Of a DNA stretch of 50,615 nucleotides, positions 25,058 through 33,331 are shown one piece after another. Numbering within the stretch: the first letter of the stretch is position 1; the number at the start of each line of letters is the position of its first letter. Source of the DNA: Gammaproteobacteria bacterium (lineage in GTDB: Bacteria > Pseudomonadota > Gammaproteobacteria > Steroidobacterales > Steroidobacteraceae); assembly GCA_003134045.1 (NCBI GenBank), contig PLAH01000049.1, positions 781 through 51,395 of the forward strand, written 5' to 3'. Under the pieces are notes generated by a model. That model was not told where the DNA came from, ran no database searches, and worked only from the letters and a program-made list of their open reading frames with translations. A program made the translations under genes and the position numbers.

Positions 25058-26601
25058 TGGCAGCTCGGCTCACCAAGCGGGCGGGACGGCAGGTCCGAGG
25101 CGACGCAGCCACCGCAACCGCAAGTCAGCCCGATGGTCTCGATCGCCGGTCCTTCCTGCACGGTTCCGGCTTGGTCGCCGGCGGCCTCGCCGGCTTAGGG
25201 GTGCTGCCGCTCGGCAGCATGCGCAAGGCTTCCGCCGGCGCGCCCGCAGCACCGGGTGTCGCGATCGCGCGCCGCAAGAATATCTGCACGCATTGCTCGG
25301 TTGGCTGTTCGGTGATCGCCGAAGTGGCGAATGACGTCTGGATCGGCCAGGAGCCGGATTTCGACAGCCCGATCAATCGCGGCTCACATTGCTGCAAGGG
25401 TGCCGCGGTGCGCGACGACGTGGTGGGCGATCGCCGGCTGCGCTATCCGGTGAAGCTCGTCGATGGGCAATGGAATCGAATCTCCTGGGACCAGGCCATC
25501 GACGAGATCGGCGATGAGCTGCTGGAAATCCGGGCGAAGTCGGGACCGGAGTCGGTCTACTGGCTGGGGTCCGCCAAATTTACCAATGAAGCCGCCTATC
25601 TCAACCGCAAGTTTGCGGCCTTCTGGGGAACGAACAATTCGGACCACCAGGCGCGCATCTGTCATTCCACCACCGTCACCGGCGTCGCCAATACCTGGGG
25701 CTACGGTGCGATGACCAACAGCTACAACGATATTCGCAACGCCAAGACCATCATGATCATGGGCGGCAATCCGGCCGAGGCGCATCCCGTTTCGCTGCAG
25801 CACATTCTCGAGGGCAAGGAACTCAACCGCGCCAACATGATCGTCATCGATCCGCGGATGACACGCACGGCGGCACATGCGACCGAATATGTGCGGGTAC
25901 GTCCCGGCACGCATATTCCGACGATCTACGGCATGCTCTGGCACATCCTCAAGAATGGCTGGGAGGACAAGGAGTTCATTCGTCAGCGCGTCTATGGCCT
26001 GGAGGATATCCGCGGCGAAGTGGAGAAGTGGCCGCCCGCCGAGGTCGAGCGCGTCACCCGGCTGCCGGAGGCGCAGGTCAAGCGGATCGCCGAGATATTC
26101 GCCAAGGAACGGCCGTCCACGCTGATCTGGGCCATGGGACAGACCCAGTTCACGACCGGGACGGCGAACGTCCGCGCCAGCTGTCTGCTGCTGCTGGCCA
26201 CCGGCAATGTGGGTCATTTCGGCAGCGGTGCGAATATCTTTCGGGGGCACACGAACGTGCAGGGTGCCACCGACATGGGTCTCGATGTGACGAGTCTTCC
26301 CCTCTACTATGGTCTTTCCGAAGAGGCGTGGCGGCATTGGTGCCGGGTGTGGGAGGTCGACTATGACTGGGTGCGCTCCCGCTTCGTCGACAAGACCTTC
26401 ATGGAGACCCCGGGCATTCCCAGCACGCGCTGGTTCGATGCCACCCTGCTGCCGAAGGACCAGGTCAGCCAGCCGGATACCCTGAAGGCCATGTTCGTGA
26501 TGGGGCATGGCGCCAATACGATTACGCGGATGCCGGAATCGGTGCGCGGAATCGAGCGGCTCGGGGACGGACACCTAGGAGGAGGAGGAGCGAACGCATG
26601 A
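25054..26601 (+). pseudogene. fdhA: Tat-exported formate dehydrogenase alpha subunit, 3'-truncated
   Basis: 515 codons, about half the usual 950-1000. Present: twin-arginine signal DRRSFLHGSGLVAGGLAGLG, the [4Fe-4S] site CTHCSVGCSV with a later Cys in GSHCCKGAA, the Mo-ligand Cys203 in HQARICHSTTVTGV, and AMGQTQFTTGTANVRA. Homology follows the family to TITRMPESVRGIERL (near 26563), then turns into GDGHLGGGGANA, the translation of the next gene's ribosome site, and stops. The second half of the catalytic domain and the C-terminal cofactor-binding domain are gone, so it cannot be active. The iron-sulfur beta subunit and cytochrome b gamma subunit that normally follow are also absent, suggesting one deletion took all three. 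Confidence 0.88.
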
Positions 26602-27134
26602 AGCTGCTGAAGACCATCCGGGCAGACCCGTCGGATACGTTTGTCTTCGATAGGGCGGCGCAGCCCGGCGAGTGGGCCATATCCGGCGCGCTCATGTTCG
26701 CACATCTCGATCCGGCCGGCCTCAGGGGCAAAGCCCGTGCCGCGTTTCGCGCAGGTTTTCTGGGGATCGACTCCCTCGGCTGGTCGACATTGGCACGCAT
26801 CGTCGAGGCGAGCGAGGAGGAGCGAACAGCGGCAATCGAATTGCTGGCGAGGCGATTCGTCGAGCGTTTCGGGGCTCCCGATCTCATGACGGCGCGTCCG
26901 GCCGCCGCGGAGGAGATCGCTTTCGCGGCATCGCTTTGCGATCATCCCGCCGGGATGTTGATCGCCGTATCGCGCCGTCAGGAGAACGACGTGACTCGGG
27001 AGTCGTTTCGGACGCTGCAGGCGAACGCGTGGTCAAAGCCGTCGCGCGTCTTCAGCTTCGAGGCGGAGGATGACGAGGCAGCGCCGGCCGGGCAGATCGA
27101 CCTCGCGGCGCTCATCGATGGAGAGCGCCGTTGA
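26598..27134 (+). CDS. DUF6505 family protein (formate dehydrogenase locus)
   Basis: 178 residues. The ATG follows an unusually strong purine-rich ribosome site (repeated AGG units at 26577-26590) and overlaps the stop of truncated fdhA by ATGA. The sequence KLLKTIRADPSDTFVFDRAAQPGEWAISG at the N-terminus and GFLGIDSLGWSTLARIVEA in the middle match the DUF6505 family, found beside Tat-exported formate dehydrogenases. There is no signal peptide or cofactor motif. The biochemical role is unknown; by association it may help FdhA assembly or cofactor loading. Its stop overlaps the next start by TTGA. Confidence 0.8.
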   Translation: MKLLKTIRADPSDTFVFDRAAQPGEWAISGALMFAHLDPAGLRGKARAAFRAGFLGIDSLGWSTLARIVEASEEERTAAIELLARRFVERFGAPDLMTARPAAAEEIAFAASLCDHPAGMLIAVSRRQENDVTRESFRTLQANAWSKPSRVFSFEAEDDEAAPAGQIDLAALIDGERR

Positions 27135-28147
27135 GCGAAACGGGCGATTTCTGGCTTTCCTGCGGCCATCATCTGCTCGATCGCGGTGAGCACGGCGGCT
27201 TGGTCGTCACGGACGAATTCCTGAAGGCTTACCTGGCACGGCCGGAGATGGCGCCACCGGCAGACGCCTGCGAGGCGGAGCGAGCGATGCACCGGGCCTT
27301 GCTGTGCGATCCACGACAGCCGGTCGCACCTGGGCAGATCGCGGCGATCGCCGATGAGGACGCGCGCGAGAATTGGGAATTGATGGTCTCATGGAGAGAT
27401 CACATCGTGAGTCATGCCACGCTGGAGGCGGCATATCTCGCGATCGTCCGGCATGACCTCAGGTTTCCGCACATTTTTCTCGATCAGCTCGTACAAGTGA
27501 TCTTGCGCAATATCCTGGACGACTGCGACGATGCCTTCGTACTGCGCGCGGCCGAGCTGTTGTTCCGTCCCCAGAAACTCACGTCGCACGCGGGCTCGCT
27601 GGTGTCTGCCGATGAGGAGACCGCCGCAAGCTCGAGTTCCGGGCCGGTCTCGCCGCTGGCCTCGCTGCTGGGGTTGTCGACCGCCGCCGGGATCGACGTG
27701 CTGAATGAAGACAATGCCGGCATGTACCGGGGGCGCAGCGATGCGTTCGACATGGCGCTCGATCTCACCGCAGGCCGGCGCGGGCTCGCTGCCCTGGGCG
27801 ACGTCGTCGCTCGCTGGGTGCGCCATCTGCTCGCGGTCGATGTCGAGATGGACGCGGTGACCGAGTTGCGCGATGCGACGCTGACCTGGTATGTCGGCCT
27901 GGATGCCGATGCCACGCGGATTGGGGATGCGCTATGGAACGGCGATGAGCTCGATCAAACGACGCGGGGGCTCGTGGTCGGCCTCTATCGCCTGACTTTC
28001 GCCGACGATGCGCAGATCGTCGAGGCAGCCAGGGGTGCACCCACTTATCTGATTTTGGCCATGTCGAGCGACAGGATACTGCGCATGAAGCCGCAGAATC
28101 TCATCACCGGCCTGCCGATCGCGCACCGCGCGGGAGCTGCGAATTGA
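27131..28147 (+). CDS. DUF6352 family protein (formate dehydrogenase locus)
   Basis: 338 residues from a TTG at 27131, with GGAG seven bases upstream and a TTGA overlap with the previous stop. The start GDFWLSCGHHLLDRGEHGGLVVTDEFLKAYLARPEMAP is the signature of DUF6352, which accompanies DUF6505 and DUF3305/3306 genes next to formate dehydrogenases. It is mostly helical (DCDDAFVLRAAELLFRPQKL, AVTELRDATLTWYVGLD), soluble and without cofactor motifs. Function unknown; a maturation role is inferred from context. It ends with another TTGA overlap, so 26598-29321 is one translationally coupled unit. Confidence 0.8.
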   Translation: MSETGDFWLSCGHHLLDRGEHGGLVVTDEFLKAYLARPEMAPPADACEAERAMHRALLCDPRQPVAPGQIAAIADEDARENWELMVSWRDHIVSHATLEAAYLAIVRHDLRFPHIFLDQLVQVILRNILDDCDDAFVLRAAELLFRPQKLTSHAGSLVSADEETAASSSSGPVSPLASLLGLSTAAGIDVLNEDNAGMYRGRSDAFDMALDLTAGRRGLAALGDVVARWVRHLLAVDVEMDAVTELRDATLTWYVGLDADATRIGDALWNGDELDQTTRGLVVGLYRLTFADDAQIVEAARGAPTYLILAMSSDRILRMKPQNLITGLPIAHRAGAAN

Positions 28148-28653
28148 ACTCGGCGCTCGCGAGAATTCCCGTGGGCGTCGTCGTCGAACGGCACAAGGCG
28201 ACGAGCCCCTGGCTCGATTATCTGTGCCGGCCGGTCTTGGTGCTGGCAGGCGTGCCTGCGGCGCGACCGTGGACCGTGATCAGCTCCAAGGACGACGTGA
28301 CCACGTTCTATGCCGGTGAGGCCGTGATCGAGCTGCACCGCACCGAGACAGCCAACTACCGCGACAATCTGGCGTCGGGCAACGCGTCGTTGTGGGTAAT
28401 TCTGCGGCCGGCGGCCAGCGAGGTGGGATTCGACCTGCTGTTCGTCACGGCGGATCCGGCGGAGGGCGAGGCGCTGACGGGGGCCGGCAACGATCTGGTC
28501 GAGGCTGTGCCAATGCCGGTTTCGATCGCGCGGATCGTGGAGGGCTTCATCGCGGAGCACCACGTCGAGCGAACATTCTTCAAACGTCAGCGAGACCGCT
28601 CCGCGTCGCAGTCGCCCCGCCGTCAGGCCGGGGGGACGGAGGAGGAGGGATGA
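28144..28653 (+). CDS. DUF3305 family protein (formate dehydrogenase locus)
   Basis: 169 residues from a TTG at 28144 overlapping the preceding stop. Family marks are ARIPVGVVVERHKATSPWLDYLCRPVLVLAG near the start and ETANYRDNLASGNASLWVILRP in the middle; the C-terminus is a charged tail. The proteins are cytosolic, about 170 residues, and occur with DUF3306 and formate dehydrogenase genes. The biochemical role is unknown. Its TGA overlaps the ATG of the DUF3306 gene. Confidence 0.83.
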   Translation: MNSALARIPVGVVVERHKATSPWLDYLCRPVLVLAGVPAARPWTVISSKDDVTTFYAGEAVIELHRTETANYRDNLASGNASLWVILRPAASEVGFDLLFVTADPAEGEALTGAGNDLVEAVPMPVSIARIVEGFIAEHHVERTFFKRQRDRSASQSPRRQAGGTEEEG

Positions 28654-29321
28654 GCGAATCGGAAGGTTTTCTCGCACGCTGGTCGCGGTTGAAACGCGAT
28701 GCTGCTCGAGATGCGAGCGCTGTCGACGAGAAGCGAGCCGACGCGTCACCGGCCCCAGACGCGCCCCCGTCCGCGCCGTTCGACCCCGCAAGCTTGCCAC
28801 CCATCGAATCGATCGTCTCCGATACCGATATGCGGCAATTTCTGCAAGCCAGCGTGCCCGCGGAATTGACGCGCGCCGCGCTGCGCAGCGCCTGGACCGC
28901 CGATCGGGCAATTCGCGATTTTGTCGGCATCGCCGATAATCAGTGGGACTTCAACGAGCCCGCCGGCATACCGGGCTTCGGTGCGCTGGGACCCGGGGAC
29001 TACGCGCCTAGCCTCGCGGCGCGGGCGCTCGGAAGCCTGCAGGAAGGCGGCGCGGCGCCGGACCTCCCGGAAGCCGCGCAGCATCCCGCCGTACCTCGCA
29101 TCGATCCGCAGCGTACGGAGCCCGATGAGGTTCGGCAGGTTGCCGCTACGCCGGCTCAAGATGACCACGGCGCCGACCTTACCGGTCAGATCGTTGCCGG
29201 TCAGGTCGTAGAGGCGGGCGTTCAGCGGGTCCCGCCAGCGGAAGAAGTCTCCGCAGTGAACCCCGGCCCGCGCCGCGCGCCCGCACGGCGCAGCCCTACC
29301 GAAGTAGTACACTGGCGCTGA
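28650..29321 (+). CDS. DUF3306 family protein, probably altered C-terminus
   Basis: 223 residues; ATG at 28650 preceded by GGAGGAGG. The first ~120 residues match DUF3306: SEGFLARWSRLKRDA, LPPIESIVSDTDMRQFLQASVP, ELTRAALRSAWTADRAIRDFVG and NQWDFNEPAGIPGFGALG. Natural members continue with a variable low-complexity tail, so the remainder is hard to judge. From about 29010 codon third positions lose their strong G/C bias in this frame, while the opposite strand has a strongly biased open frame. The tail may therefore be reading through inserted or inverted DNA. The 4Fe-4S ferredoxin gene that often lies between DUF3306 and the TorD-like chaperone is absent. Confidence 0.72.
   Translation: MSESEGFLARWSRLKRDAARDASAVDEKRADASPAPDAPPSAPFDPASLPPIESIVSDTDMRQFLQASVPAELTRAALRSAWTADRAIRDFVGIADNQWDFNEPAGIPGFGALGPGDYAPSLAARALGSLQEGGAAPDLPEAAQHPAVPRIDPQRTEPDEVRQVAATPAQDDHGADLTGQIVAGQVVEAGVQRVPPAEEVSAVNPGPRRAPARRSPTEVVHWR
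29010..29300 (-). other. Coding-like block in antisense orientation, unidentified
   Basis: On the reverse strand, roughly 95 codons are open and nearly all third positions are G or C (for example the run encoding RLYDLTGNDLTGKVGAVVIL and RSGNLPNLIGLRTLRIDAR). That is the codon pattern of real genes in this genome and is much weaker in the annotated DUF3306 frame here. The block has no start codon with a ribosome site and no clear ends, so it looks like an internal gene fragment placed in opposite orientation. I do not recognise the protein. Limits are approximate. Confidence 0.4.
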
Positions 29322-29349
29322 GGCCTCACGTCCAACCACCGGAGTATCG

Positions 29350-29955
29350 ATGCAGGATCCAGTGTTGCGGGAAGCGGGAGGCATCGATGAGATCGATGTT
29401 GCCCGGGCTCGGGAATATTCGCTTCTCTCGACCTTGCTCATGGGCAGTCCCGGTGCTCCGATGCTGGAACGTCTGGCGGGTCTGCAGGGGGATGGAAGCC
29501 CGCTGGGGCTTGCGCATGCGGCGCTCGCCGCGGCCGCGGCCCGGACCGATGCCGAACGCACGGCGCGTGAATACTTTGGCTTGTTCGTCGGGATTGGACG
29601 CGGCGAACTTCTCCCTTACGGGTCATATTATCTAACGGGCTTTCTGCATGGCCGCCCACTCGCGGACCTGCGTCAGGTGCTGTCTCGTATCGGCATCGAG
29701 CGGGCAGTGGGTCAGGCGGAGCCCGAAGATCATGCAGCGATTCTTCTGGAAATCATGGCGGGCCTTTCCAGCGGGGCGATTCCCGCGCCGCCGGCAACGG
29801 AACGCGAGATCTTCGACCAACACTTGGCGCCGTGGATCGCGCGTTTCTTCGCGGACCTGGAGCAGGCGGCGTCCGCGGATTTTTACTCGAGCGTAGGCGC
29901 TCTCGGCCGAATCTTCATGGAGATCGAAACTCAGGCGTTCCTGCTGTCGCAATGA
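29350..29955 (+). CDS. TorD/DmsD-like molybdoenzyme chaperone
   Basis: 201 residues; ATG with CCGGAG upstream. It is all-helical with the family core REYFGLFVGIGRGELLPYGSYYLTGFLHGRPLADLR, in which the YGSYYL...RPLADLR segment is diagnostic. HLAPWIARFFADLEQAASADFYSSVGALG follows. Such chaperones bind twin-arginine leaders of molybdoenzymes and keep them cytosolic until cofactor insertion. The natural client here would be FdhA, which is truncated, so the chaperone may have lost its target or may serve a copy elsewhere. No symbol is assigned because TorD, DmsD and FdhX-type relatives cannot be separated. Confidence 0.85.
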   Translation: MQDPVLREAGGIDEIDVARAREYSLLSTLLMGSPGAPMLERLAGLQGDGSPLGLAHAALAAAAARTDAERTAREYFGLFVGIGRGELLPYGSYYLTGFLHGRPLADLRQVLSRIGIERAVGQAEPEDHAAILLEIMAGLSSGAIPAPPATEREIFDQHLAPWIARFFADLEQAASADFYSSVGALGRIFMEIETQAFLLSQ

Positions 29956-30008
29956 GCGGGACTGCGGAGCTCACCCGGACGTGAGTTCCCCGGCGCGGCG
30001 ATTCGATC

Positions 30009-30140
30009 TCACTGGTCGAGTCGAACACCCGATGTGGAAAACGCCGCGGATGCCGACTTCTGGACGATTCCATCGAGGATCGCGGCGGCCGCCACCGCGA
30101 TGACGGCGGCGGCAAAACATGCGGCTAGGAAATTGCGCAT
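30009..30140 (-). CDS. Small single-span membrane or secreted protein (43 aa)
   Basis: MRNFLAACFAAAVIAVAAAA begins a 43-residue protein with one hydrophobic helix and the tail SAAFSTSGVRLDQ. The ATG at 30140 is preceded by CCGGAG at ideal distance. I recall very similar 40-50 residue proteins (MRNFL... with an AFST/TSGVRL tail) scattered through alphaproteobacterial genomes; they have no assigned role. It stands alone between the chaperone gene and a hairpin after the PQQ dehydrogenase. Confidence 0.65.
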   Translation of the reverse strand: MRNFLAACFAAAVIAVAAAAILDGIVQKSASAAFSTSGVRLDQ

Positions 30141-30198
30141 AGCAGTTCTCCGGATCGTCGTGGCCATCATTACGCGGACAGGCCGCGATGCATCATCG

Positions 30199-30238
30199 CA
30201 TACCTCGGTTCGCGCGTGGTTTAGCGAACCGAGGTATG
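30199..30238 (-). terminator. Perfect 15-bp inverted repeat downstream of the PQQ dehydrogenase gene
   Basis: CATACCTCGGTTCGC (30199-30213) and GCGAACCGAGGTATG (30224-30238) pair perfectly around a 10-base loop, starting 10 bases after the reverse-strand stop at 30248. It would fold as a strong hairpin in the leftward transcript. There is no T run after it, so it could be a factor-assisted terminator, a 3'-end stabiliser, or a repeat-type element. Confidence 0.55.
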
Positions 30239-30247
30239 ACGAAATCT

Positions 30248-32515
30248 CTATTGCGGCGTCGCCTCGAGGTCGAGCAGCTTGAATACCCACAGGGTGCTGC
30301 CCGCGGCCGGATCGATTATTTCCGGCGTCAGGCTCCGGCTGCCGGCGTCGAAGGAGCCGCCGCCGCCGGCAACGACCACCACATATTGCACGCCGCCGAC
30401 GCTGTAGGTCGCCGGCGAGGAACTCGGGCTGGCATTCAAGCCGACCTGCCACAACACTTTGCCGGTCGCCGCGTCGTACGCGCGAAAACGACGGTCGCGC
30501 GCGCCGCTGAATACCAGGCCGCCGGCCGACGCCAGCAAGGAGCTGGCAATGGGCGCGCGTTGACGCATGGACCAGACGACTCGTCCGGTCTTGAGGTCGA
30601 TCGCCTCGACGCGGCCGAAGTTGCCGTCGTTACCCGGTTTCGGACGACCCCCAAGGCGCACGTCCATGCCACCGGCCGCGATCTTGCCGGCGTCGCGTTC
30701 GACCCAGCTGTAATCCATGCAGTTGTTGTCGAGCAGCGGCACATACAGATAGCCGGACTTGGGATCGAACGCCGTCGTCGGCCAGCTTCGCGCGCCCGTC
30801 GCCGAGGGGCATATGAGATCGACTCGGCCGGCCTGCGGCGCGAACGCGGGCTGGATGATCTTCTTGCCGGTCTTCGGATCGATGCTGGCGACCAGATTTT
30901 GCAGGCCAAGGTCTTTGGAGAATGCATACTTGCCGTCGATCCGGTTGACGGCGTCGAAGATCGCGCTCTTGCCGCCCGTCACGACCAGTTTGGTGGGCTT
31001 GCCGTCGACCGGCAAGGTGACGAGCGACTGCTCGAAGGCCCAGTCCAGATCCCAAACGTCGCGGTTCATGTGCTGGTAATACCAGGACAGCTTGCCGGTA
31101 TCCGCATCGAGCGCCAGCGTCGAATCCGTATAGAGCGCATCGTTATTCGACCTGCTCTTGGAGCTACGCGGTACCAGCAAGGTGCCCACGTCGTAGGTGT
31201 TGCCGGTCCCGACATACACGAGATTCAAATCGGGATCGTAGCTGCCGATCGACCAGACTCCGGCGCCGTAGCGTTCGTTCACGGGGGCGCCGTTCCAGCT
31301 GTCGCCGCCGGGCTGGCCCGGACGTGCAATGGTGTTGAAACGCCACTTCTCGTCGCCGCTGTGCGCGTCCAAGCCGACGATGAAGTCGCCGCCGCCGGTA
31401 TCGATACCAAGACTGACGCCGACGATCACCTTGCCGTGAACGAGCAGCGGGCCGCCGGAAATATGGAAGTAGGCGCCGTCGAACTGGCCGGGGTGCGCTC
31501 CGTGTGCCGGGGTAACGACCGCGCTATCCCAGCGCAGATCGCCGGTCTTCACGTCCAGCGCGACGATGTGGCCATCGGCGGTGGGGGCGAAGAGTTTGTC
31601 CTCGTAAATCGCCAAGCCCTTCATCCGTGCATCGCCGCCGTTGTGAAGCGCGTCCGGCAGCGCCCGGACGTATTGCCAGAGAATGCTGCCGTCGGCGGCG
31701 TCGATCGCTTCCACCGTGTTGCCGCCTTCAATGAACAGCACGCCGTCGTGGACCAAGGGCGCGGCTTCGTTGGCACTGGCGGGCAGCGCCAATGTCCAGG
31801 CGACGCCGAGATTGCGCACCGTGCTTTTATCGATCTGATCGAGCGGGCTGTAGCCGAGCGTGGCATAGGTGCCGCGCCACATCAGCCAATCGGCGGCGGC
31901 GGGATCTCGCAGCATCGCATCGGAGACCGGCGTGAGTCCGTCCAGCAGAATACGTCGCGCGGCCATCGCGGCATGATAGTCGGCGTCCTGGTTGTCGATG
32001 AGGGAGGCACCGACGGCGCGCGGGCTCGGACTGTGCTCAGACGCTGCCGCCTGTTCCGCCGCATCACCGGCGGCGGCCGGCGCATTTGACGCTGCGAGCT
32101 CCGTCGTCCCGGGTTGATCCCCGTTTTCCCGCAGCAAATAAGCTTCAATGTCGATATAAGTGCGGTTGCCGAGGCTGCCCGGACTCGCCGGCGGCATCCG
32201 CTTCACGATCAGCGAGCGCAGGGCCTCGGGCGACTGATCGTGCCAGTGCGCCTTGAACGGAGCGCCCTTCACCGGCGGCGCGAACTGGCCGTCGTCCAGA
32301 TGGGGGCCATGACATGCCGCGCAACTTTCCATATAGGCAGCTTGGCCGTGCGTGGCTTGCAGTTCAGTGAAAGCCACCTGCCCGCTGTCGAACAGGGATT
32401 GCGCCCCGGCGATACGGCCCAGAACGCAGACCGCCGCCGCCGCACATCCCCATCGCACCGGCCAGGCCGTCCGCCTCATCCACCGCATTGATGTACCTCG
32501 CCGCTCGGCTCGCAT
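30248..32515 (-). CDS. Cytochrome c-fused PQQ-dependent dehydrogenase
   Basis: 755 residues from the ATG at 32515 (GGAGAAG upstream); the ATG at 32488 with GAGG is an equally possible start. A signal peptide (ends GRIAGAQS) is followed by cytochrome c C65-A-A-C68-H69 with axial Met in KRMPPASPG, a low-complexity Ala-rich linker, then a PQQ propeller with repeats AIDAADGSILWQ, ALDVKTGDLRWDS, GLDAHSGDEKWRF and ALDADTGKLSWYY. The metal-site Asn is in YVGTGNTYD and the catalytic Asp489 in RDVWDLDWAFE, followed two residues later by Asp491, the lanthanide mark. It oxidises an unknown alcohol in the periplasm. It overlaps nothing and faces a truncated MBL hydrolase gene on the same strand. Confidence 0.86.
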   Translation of the reverse strand: MRAERRGTSMRWMRRTAWPVRWGCAAAAVCVLGRIAGAQSLFDSGQVAFTELQATHGQAAYMESCAACHGPHLDDGQFAPPVKGAPFKAHWHDQSPEALRSLIVKRMPPASPGSLGNRTYIDIEAYLLRENGDQPGTTELAASNAPAAAGDAAEQAAASEHSPSPRAVGASLIDNQDADYHAAMAARRILLDGLTPVSDAMLRDPAAADWLMWRGTYATLGYSPLDQIDKSTVRNLGVAWTLALPASANEAAPLVHDGVLFIEGGNTVEAIDAADGSILWQYVRALPDALHNGGDARMKGLAIYEDKLFAPTADGHIVALDVKTGDLRWDSAVVTPAHGAHPGQFDGAYFHISGGPLLVHGKVIVGVSLGIDTGGGDFIVGLDAHSGDEKWRFNTIARPGQPGGDSWNGAPVNERYGAGVWSIGSYDPDLNLVYVGTGNTYDVGTLLVPRSSKSRSNNDALYTDSTLALDADTGKLSWYYQHMNRDVWDLDWAFEQSLVTLPVDGKPTKLVVTGGKSAIFDAVNRIDGKYAFSKDLGLQNLVASIDPKTGKKIIQPAFAPQAGRVDLICPSATGARSWPTTAFDPKSGYLYVPLLDNNCMDYSWVERDAGKIAAGGMDVRLGGRPKPGNDGNFGRVEAIDLKTGRVVWSMRQRAPIASSLLASAGGLVFSGARDRRFRAYDAATGKVLWQVGLNASPSSSPATYSVGGVQYVVVVAGGGGSFDAGSRSLTPEIIDPAAGSTLWVFKLLDLEATPQ

Positions 32516-32544
32516 TTTTCTTCTCCAGTGAATGGCTTGCGCTG

Positions 32545-33171
32545 CTACAGAAAACCGTAAGAGAAATGGCGCTCGGCGCGACGGACGCGACCGGCGGCCG
32601 GATCGGGAAAATGCGCGGGATACAGCACCGCGTCGTTGTCCACGCACTGCGCGAGCAGGCGCTGGCGCGTGGCGCAGGCTGCGGCGGGATTCTCATCGGC
32701 GAAGAATGGGATGTCCGGCCGCACGAGCTGGATCGGGTGGTGGACCACGTCGCCCGTGAACACGGCCCGCGATCCGCCGCGTTGGGCGTTCACGACGACG
32801 CTGCCGGGCGAGTGGCCGGCCGCGTCCGCGAGCCAGATGCCATCCTCGATCTCGCGATGCACGCAGTCGTTGCTATCCACGATGTCGGCGAGCCCTGCCG
32901 CGACCACCGGCAGCACCGAATCGACGTACGCCTCCCGATTGTGGGCTTCGTGCGTCTGACGACCGAAGAACTCGAAGTCCTTGCGGCTGAATACGTATCG
33001 AGCGTTTGGAAACGTCGGCACCCAGAGCCCATCCTCGAGGCGCGTATTCCACCCGACGTGATCGGCGTGCAGGTGGGTGCACAGCACGAGATGAATATCG
33101 GCAGGATCGCAGCCTGCGGCGGCGAGGTTTTGCAGCCATGGGGACTTGAGTCGATGCGCCCAGGTACCGCT
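32545..33171 (-). pseudogene. Metallo-beta-lactamase-fold hydrolase, 5'-truncated
   Basis: The frame is closed by a stop at 33172-33174, then reads SGTWAHRLKSPWLQNLAAAG, CDPADIHLVLCTHLHADHVGWNT and on to a normal-looking end. THLHADHVGW supplies the first zinc ligands, GHSPGSVVV the next His, FTGDVVHHP the bridging Asp, and YPAHFPDP the last His. Intact relatives are about 280-300 residues and have some 80-100 residues (the first beta sheet) before this point. They are missing here. The next possible start, a GTG at 33087, falls directly before the zinc motif and cannot restore the fold. An ATG with a fine ribosome site at about 33177 lies just upstream but in another frame, as if deletion fused a foreign or original start out of frame. 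Confidence 0.75.
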
Positions 33172-33331
33172 TCATGCACGCTCCCCCCGTTTGTATTTTC
33201 CGCCATCCGCGTATCATAGTTTCGCACGCAAGTGCGTCGCGAGGATAGGAACGGCGAGACACCTCCCAAGAAGCGCATGGCATTGGGTGACGATGGGATC
33301 CGGCCCAAGTCAGGGCGAACAGAGGGCGTAG

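Noticed and set aside
26570..26595. AGG-rich tract as a microsatellite or repeat
   Set aside because: It is an extended Shine-Dalgarno sequence placed correctly before the DUF6505 start.
30188..32089. 633-codon forward frame opposite the second PQQ dehydrogenase
   Set aside because: Low-complexity Arg/Ala/Val-rich translation, complementary to a clear enzyme gene.
33146..33331. Open frames between the MBL fragment and the GMC gene
   Set aside because: Short, overlapping frames on both strands with no family resemblance; best read as remnant of the lost hydrolase 5' end.
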